From the NCBI GenBank assembly GCA_949317995.1, contig OX439038.1:33998613-34062612 (forward strand): a stretch of DNA of 64,000 bases. The letters run 5' to 3'. Each line of letters starts with the position of its first letter. Within the stretch, counting starts at the first letter, position 1. This stretch comes from Acholoe squamosa. Its lineage: Eukaryota; Annelida; Polychaeta; Phyllodocida; Polynoidae. Below, one piece after another: positions 58,186 to 64,000 of the stretch. The notes under the pieces were generated by a model. It had not been told where the DNA came from, ran no database searches, and saw nothing but the letters and a program-made list of their open reading frames with translations. The position numbers and the translations under genes are program-made.

Positions 58186-58320
58186 ATGGCGAACAGCGAG
58201 ACGATCGCCTTACGGTGCTATCGAAACTCATGGATTTTAACAAAATGGAGGAGAATTACGTTGTCTTATGCATTTGTATGGTTAATATGGATCATTATTA
58301 TGTTATTGGCTAGCCAATAA
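58186..58320 (+). CDS. Small ORF after the NRF1 site (44 aa, one membrane segment)
   Basis: From an ATGGCG the frame runs 44 codons with a hydrophobic C-terminal half (FVWLIWIIIMLLAS). It may be a micropeptide or a leader ORF. A donor-like CACGTAAGG follows at about 58326, so this may be a mostly non-coding first exon. Confidence 0.25.
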   Translation: MANSETIALRCYRNSWILTKWRRITLSYAFVWLIWIIIMLLASQ

Positions 58321-58743
58321 CAGTCACGTAAGGGGAGTCGATGCAATGGAATGTGGCCAAATGGGTAGACTTGCCCACATAAAAGTCCTTAGTGTTCACA
58401 TAGGATTAGACTGAGACAAGTAGCTTGGACAAGTCTAAGGTACCTGGATCTAGAGGTTGAGGTAGCTTCCTTAAAAGTTTTAAGGACAAAACTCAGTTTA
58501 ATATTTCAAATCTGAAAGAGGTATTTGTCATGTTACAAGAGGATTTTAAAATGTCAGGATGTGGTAAAGTCATTAGTCATTATAATGACAAAACTCCTTT
58601 GTTAGATGGAAGTTATACATGTATTGGGATGAAAAAGTAAAATGCACAGATTGTCTCAAGGTAAGTTTAGCCTTAAGAGAAATAGCCATGTACATGCTCA
58701 CACATCTGGATGGACCAGATATAATCCTCTTAATTAGGTAGTA

Positions 58744-59602
58744 CCGTAATCTCCCGCGGTGCGTGTAGAAGACGCTCCCCAAACTCACGGTAGGCTGGTT
58801 CGCGTAGAAGACGCATCCAACCCTTCTGAATCGATTTGTAAAAAAAAAAAACGTACAAGACGCCCCCCCAACTCAGCAGGGGGGGTTCGCGTATAAGACG
58901 CACCCCCCCACCCCCCCCACAAAAAAAAATTTAAAAGAAGTGTTGAGTCTATGCTGTCGTCGGCCCATGCGTCCCTACACCCCGGCAGGCGTGCGGACCA
59001 TTCCCCGGTCTGCCGCGGCGCTAGCGCTATGAGTCTATGCTGTCATCGGCACACGGTCGGCGTTTTGCCCGCCGAGCAAATCTACAGCGACCGGTCTGCC
59101 GCGGTGTAGGCTCTATGAGTTCAAGCTGTCATCGGCACACGGTCGGCGTCAAACCCACCGAGCGCCCGTCGACACCTCCCGGTCTGCCGCGCTGCTGGCT
59201 ATATGAGTTCAAGCTGTCATCGGCGCATGGTGGGCCTTATCCCCGGCGAGCCCGTCGACAGCTCCCGGTCTGCCGCGGAGCTAGCGCTATGAGTCTATGC
59301 TGTCATCGGCCCACATGTTCCCTACACCCCGGCAAGCCATGCCGCTTTGTCTATAGTGTCAACCTGTTGAGTCTATGCTGTCATCGGCACACGGTCGGCG
59401 TTTTGCCCGCCGAGCAAATCTACAGCGACCGGTCTGCCGCGGTGCAGGCTCTATGAGTTCAAGCTGTCATCGGCGCATTTTCCCAAATGAGATGTTGGAA
59501 AACCCTGCGTATAAGACGCACCCCCAACTTGAAAAAATCCTATAAGACGCACAAGGCATTTGTTTGGCGTAGAGGACGCGTCTTATACGCGGGAGATTAC
59601 GG
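58744..59602. mobile_element. TA-flanked element of the CCGTAATCTCCCGCG family, 859 bp
   Basis: Starts CCGTAATCTCCCGCGG and ends CGCGGGAGATTACGG, between TA pairs at 58742-58743 and 59603-59604. It encloses an 86-bp tandem array. GC content is well above its surroundings. Confidence 0.85.
58956..59480. repeat. 86-bp tandem array inside the element
   Basis: Six units keyed by GTCATCGGC at 58956 (variant), 59042, 59128, 59216, 59302, 59380 and 59466. Spacing is 86, 86, 88, 86, 78 and 86. Each ends with CGGTCTGCCGCGG and CTATGAGT. The 139-codon ORF across it is a by-product. Confidence 0.92.
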
Positions 59603-59604
59603 TA

Positions 59605-60695
59605 ATTATGTCATTGGCTTATTGGAAGGAGAGGTTCCAGCTTGCTGCACAAGGGGTTGAGTGGGTTGTACTGTTTACCTGTGACCATTAAGCCCTTCAG
59701 GGCCACCTACATGTATAATAGTATAAACATATGATACATGTGTTATATTGACGGTAGCTATGATGCAGGATGTGAAGTGTTATATTATATTTGCATGTAG
59801 CATACCACTTTTGCATGTACATGTAATTTCATATAGAGTCTAGCCCTTTGAACATAGAAACCAATAACATCTTAGGGCTGTGAAATAGCCCTAACCTTAA
59901 ACATTTTTCAAGACCTGCTGGTATTTTGCAATACTTAACTCGCCAAGAGAGGAGTTATTTGCCAATGAAACATATGAGCGATAATGGATGCATTCTCCAT
60001 AGGCTTAACCATTGACAGTGATAATGCTCGAAGAAAACATGAGGTTAGTGTCAGAAGGGGCCTAAAAGAAGAGATTAAGTGCCCTTTCGAGTTACTTGCA
60101 TTGCAAAATGCTGTCCTATATTTAAATAATAGTGATGCTTCGATATTGTGAATATCGATGACATCCCTAAATTAAGCAATTTTCGGGATCTGATGGAAAT
60201 TCACCGCCCTGCTACACAGGTATCTAGTGAGAATCCACCGCCACCACTCTCGAGAGTGTGGCTGCAGTGGGTATCCAACTCATGGGCAAGTGCCCCCCCC
60301 CCCCACCGGGACAGCAGTACTGACATGCTCAGAGGTACCATTCACTTATCACTGAATTCAGAAGGCATTCCAGAAAAATGGCATCTCTGCGTGTTTGATT
60401 GGGCCAAAATAAGTTCTACCCATCCCCGTACCCATCCCTCACCTTTCAATTTCAATTTTTCAATTTTAAAAATTTATTTGCTCATAATCAACGGTACATT
60501 TCCATAGTAATGTGTGTACAGGTTATAATGATATGATATATTGTCCTTTCGTGATGATACTTTTTACACGTCATGAGAACCATTATGATTTATGGCAAAA
60601 AGGCTGCTTCTTGACAATTAAGTCAGTTTAAGTTTTCCACCCTAGAATAACTTACATATTTTGATTCAAATATTATAATTCAATAATTGTTTTAT
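59605..60695. other. No recognised gene
   Basis: A 119-codon ORF at 60148-60507 has no family signature. The sequence is otherwise AT-rich and stop-rich. Confidence 0.4.
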
Positions 60696-61790
60696 ACATT
60701 TTGATGGTGGTGCTGGTGGTGAATCCTGTTCACTGAAGTAGTGGCCACAGGAATAGCCCTGTGTTCTAATACAAAGCACTGCTCCCTCATTATCCTCTGC
60801 TTTGGTCATTGCCCCCCCCCCCTCTCCTGCCCACCTCTGAACGGTGGTGGTGGCTGTGCTGCTGGGGTGGCCCCATAACTGCCCCCTTGGCCACTGCCGC
60901 AGAACCACTGTCCCAGTCTGGGGACCTTACCAGCACCACCAGCACTGCCCTTCTCACTGCTGGTGGTGCTGGTAGCGCTGGGGTGGTGCCAGTGAAAACC
61001 AAACCATGTCGTCATGATGCACCAATGCAGTGTGGTAGTCTGCTCACCAGAGCTGCATTCATGCATCATGCTGACTATGGGCTTCATTGATTCATTTGTG
61101 CATCATGCCCTGATTAGCATGATGCACTCTATCTCAGAAACCATCAAAGATATGGGTCTGTAAGAGTATACAATGGAATCGGCATGGTTGAAGATCTTGA
61201 AATTGATATATTACACTTTGAAATCTGTTGATAAACAGAAGAGAAAAGTGCATTGATTCATTTGTGCATCATGCCCTGATTAGCATGATGCACTCTATCT
61301 CTGAATCCATCAGGAATATGGATCTAAAAGTTTAAAAAAATGGAATCGGCATGATTGAAAACCTTGAAAATGATATATTACACTTTGAAATCTGTCGATA
61401 AACTGCAGAGAAAAGTACATTGATTCATTTGTGCATCATGCCCTGATTAGCATGATGCACTCTATCTCAGCAACCATCAAAGATATATGTCTTTAAGAGT
61501 ATAAAATGGAATCGGCATGGTTGGACAGAGAGGACGGGGTGGCCCCCGACAAAGGAGCGGCGAGGGAGGGAGTGTGTGGGGGGGGTGCCAAGCAGGTATG
61601 GGGCCACTCCAACAGCACAGCCACCACCACCGTTCAGAGGTGGGCGTGGGGGGGCAATGACCAATTCAAAGGATTATGAGGGAGCAGTGCTTTGTATCAG
61701 AACACAGGGCCCCCCCCCTCATACACATTCAAAGGAAGGCAATAACAGGTCCACCACCACCACTTCTACCACCAACCCTACAGTAGGAAA
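60696..61790. mobile_element. Fold-back element with internal tandem repeats (1.1 kb)
   Basis: 60740-60890 and 61595-61755 are inverted copies containing AACGGTGGTGGTGGCTGTGCTG, GTCATTGCCCCCC and ACAAAGCACTGCTCCCTC. Between them lies a 167-bp tandem array. The outer limits are approximate. Confidence 0.75.
61085..61524. repeat. 167-bp tandem repeat, each unit with a hairpin
   Basis: Units start at 61085, 61251 and 61418 with CATTGATTCATTTGTGCAT. Each contains GTGCATCATGC and its exact complement GCATGATGCAC separated by 8 bases. Confidence 0.92.
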
Positions 61791-63471
61791 GCACCAATAT
61801 TCTGTGCTTGAATGATTTGCATATTTTAATCCAGGTATGGGTATACTCCATACTATACCTGTGGGACAGGATTATACATGGAGAGCAAGGAAGCACCACA
61901 TTCACAGGCATGTCTTGAATGGCATGATGCAATCTCAGCAACATTGATCTTAATATGATTATGCACCGTGTTACAGCATTACTGTGCATTACTCTGCAGA
62001 TAATACGGTATAAATTTCTAAATGGTAAAACGCACAGCAAATAAACTGCATTTAGATTCCATATTCAAATCATGATAATTGATCCTAAAATTTAGATCTG
62101 AAATCGTAATATTTTGATCATAGATCTTAGATCCTAAATTTTCAATTGAATCCTTAACATAATCTATTAACCATTGACCCCTTGTTGGAACACTCCTTTA
62201 GCCTCTTCTGCAAAACTTGAAAAATGCAGTTCCAACCTTCTTGCACTAACGCAACAATTTATAGTATGTATTACCACATGCTCTTCATTTGTGCCCTATA
62301 ACATATAATCCTTATTAGCGAATCCTTATTACTTGCTTTGTGAGTCTTCAATGTCACTTAAAGATTACCATAGGGCATACCGTACCCTAGCCATTTAGGT
62401 GATGGTGTAAAACATGTATACTGTACAGGCCTTAAAAATAGACATGTCATATGTCATGCCTTCATTTGTTAGTACAGGTACTGTAGGTGGACTGTATACT
62501 TAGTAGCATTTAATAGTAGCAGTTCGATCTGCTGCCTTTCAGTGTCAGCAGACTGCATTAATAAGAAGATACAAGAGTAGAAGTGCCACGCCCACCTCAT
62601 CCCACTAGAGTGGCTGTTCTTTGATCCCTTTGTCATATACTGATGCATAATCCTGTGATAAGAATATCACATTATGCAGTTTCTTACTATCCAAATTTTA
62701 AAACTAAGCTGCTATGGTACCAGTGCCATTCAGTTATAATATGCCATTACATGTATGTATAATATATACGCCACATCTGTTAATGAAAAGCACAGGAACA
62801 ATGCGTGCTCTGTCATACATATCAAAACACAGTGATGCACACATCGTGTACATAATTCACACCAAAATCAGTCAGGTGGTCCGCGTCAATATTCCACCTG
62901 TATATCTCGCAACTAATTCATAGACATAAAGATTTTGAAAGTTGCTGTATTCGTATGGGATCCGTTTTAATAATGGAACTTTATTTGCATTGTTTGAGCG
63001 AGAGCTTATACTACTACAGTACATTCTTTGTTGTTGTTTTAGTCATCTTTTAACGGATGTTGATAAAACGTAGGCATTGTCTTGCTTATTGATCACTAGA
63101 TCATGTATTGGCCAAATAGACGACGGGAGCCCAAATATGTTAAACACTTTATGTAGTTTTAAAGTGCATAATGCAATCCCATATCTAAACTGAATTCATT
63201 ATGAATTTGATAATTGTTTCATAACACCAGCTTTTCTGTAACCAGCCAGCTGGTCGTAGATCTGCTACACGGGTCACAAATTATACAACGGGTCTACGGT
63301 GGTTACCATATAACCTCCACGGAGGGGTCTTGTGTGTATTACACAAAGTTCATGTATTTACATGCTGGGCGACAACCAATTTGGGCATGGTGTGAGAAGT
63401 TGGACCTTGTAATGCACCCACCAATACACTGTTGTAACTGCATATCATATTCCTATTTTGATGATTAAGTT
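61791..63471. other. No recognised gene
   Basis: AT-rich. Short ORFs only (62714-62923, 63214-63468), none with a family signature. Confidence 0.4.
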
Positions 63472-63483
63472 CAGGAATTGACA

Positions 63484-63665
63484 GTGAGTGAGTGAGTAAT
63501 AGATGTTTAACGCCATTTCGACAACTAAGGTCATATTCATGGCGGGAACTACATTACTATTTCACAGAAGTGTTTGTCAGTGCCCGCGCACACGCGCACC
63601 ACACACATCCTGAGGGGATAGGAAAGAGGAGATATAGACCCTTTAAGTGGGCTAGGGAAGCCCGT
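63484..63665 (-). mobile_element. SINE, 182 bp, with 12-bp target duplication
   Basis: CAGGAATTGACA flanks it at 63472-63483 and 63666-63677. On the minus strand it starts GACGGGCTTCCCTAG and ends in (ACTC)n. The head matches 30699-30800 closely, while the tail is diverged. Confidence 0.88.
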
Positions 63666-63870
63666 CAGGAATTGACAACGATTGTGGGGAAGGTAAAATA
63701 GGTGAAACCTTTTCATTCAATATACACGTATACAGATGCGACAGGCCTTTACACATGTATCATTCAACACTTGGCCCCTATTCTGTCATTATTGGCACAA
63801 TCTCCTCCTCCCCCCCCCCCCCGCCCACCACAACTCTCTATTCTCTTGTATTATCATGTGTCCTGTTAAA

Positions 63871-64000
63871 CACAGTGGCGGATTTAGACGGGGGGTGGGA
63901 TGCACGTCACATCCTTTTTGCCTGTAGCTAAGAGTTTATTTATCTCTTCTATGCCCCAAAATTAAGTCAAAAATAAAGGCCATGCCCACTTCTTTTCTAA
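63871..64000. mobile_element. CAGTGGC-type MITE, cut by the window end
   Basis: CAGTGGCGGATTTAGACGG matches the end of the family at 55535-55690. The other end is not in the window. Confidence 0.45.

Noticed and set aside
59037..59456. 139-codon ORF
   Set aside because: It translates the 86-bp tandem array inside a MITE.
63214..63468. 84-codon ORF that could be a terminal exon
   Set aside because: An AG acceptor-like site exists, but no partner exon or family signature.

Overview
The window is nuclear DNA from an animal, most likely a marine invertebrate (mollusc, lancelet or similar; I cannot place it further). It has one recognisable host gene with GT-AG introns, long intergenic stretches, microsatellites, and a dense, nested load of LTR elements, a Penelope-like element, a LINE, SINEs, MITEs and minisatellites. 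No bacterial-style operon, rRNA, tRNA or CRISPR array was seen.

Layout. 1-3579 is the 3' part of an LTR retroelement: a two-zinc-finger ORF, a damaged coiled-coil ORF, a short acidic ORF and a probable 3' LTR. 4561-5229 is a purine-only minisatellite, and 6790-8470 an old decayed tandem repeat. 14153-24185 (minus) is the host gene MTG2, the mitochondrial Obg-family ribosome-assembly GTPase. I could assemble it completely: 7 coding exons, 370 aa, every splice site GT-AG and every phase consistent. Its introns hold three solo LTRs, a hAT-like element, MITEs and a higher-order minisatellite. A possible extra upstream exon lies at 24339-24536.

25140-28540 (minus) is a broken Penelope-like element: RT fragments, a GIY-YIG endonuclease and a hammerhead-like core. 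30025-32140 is a minisatellite split by a 1.2 kb inverted-repeat element that itself carries a SINE. 34041-44021 is a nearly complete Ty3/Gypsy element with two 339-bp LTRs differing at 4 positions and a 4-bp target duplication. It carries gag, protease, RT, RNase H and integrase, then a 3 kb accessory block behind its own CCAAT/TATA promoter: a two-finger zinc-finger protein and an overlapping coiled-coil protein. An inverted copy of the insertion site near 49.1 kb preserves the empty target.

44-49.6 kb is a nest of inverted repeats, Harbinger-like MITEs, an antisense Gypsy RNase H scrap and a 5'-truncated LINE. 49.6-64 kb has no confirmed host gene, only a candidate first coding exon (51771-51927) and an NRF1/ETS-type promoter (58131-58165), plus several fold-back elements, two of which carry tandem repeats inside.

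The most interesting point is the accessory module. A zinc-finger ORF with the same finger spacing, followed by a coiled-coil ORF, occurs in two clearly different LTR elements here. In the better-preserved copy it sits behind an internal promoter, which suggests a retrotransposon lineage with separately transcribed regulatory proteins.
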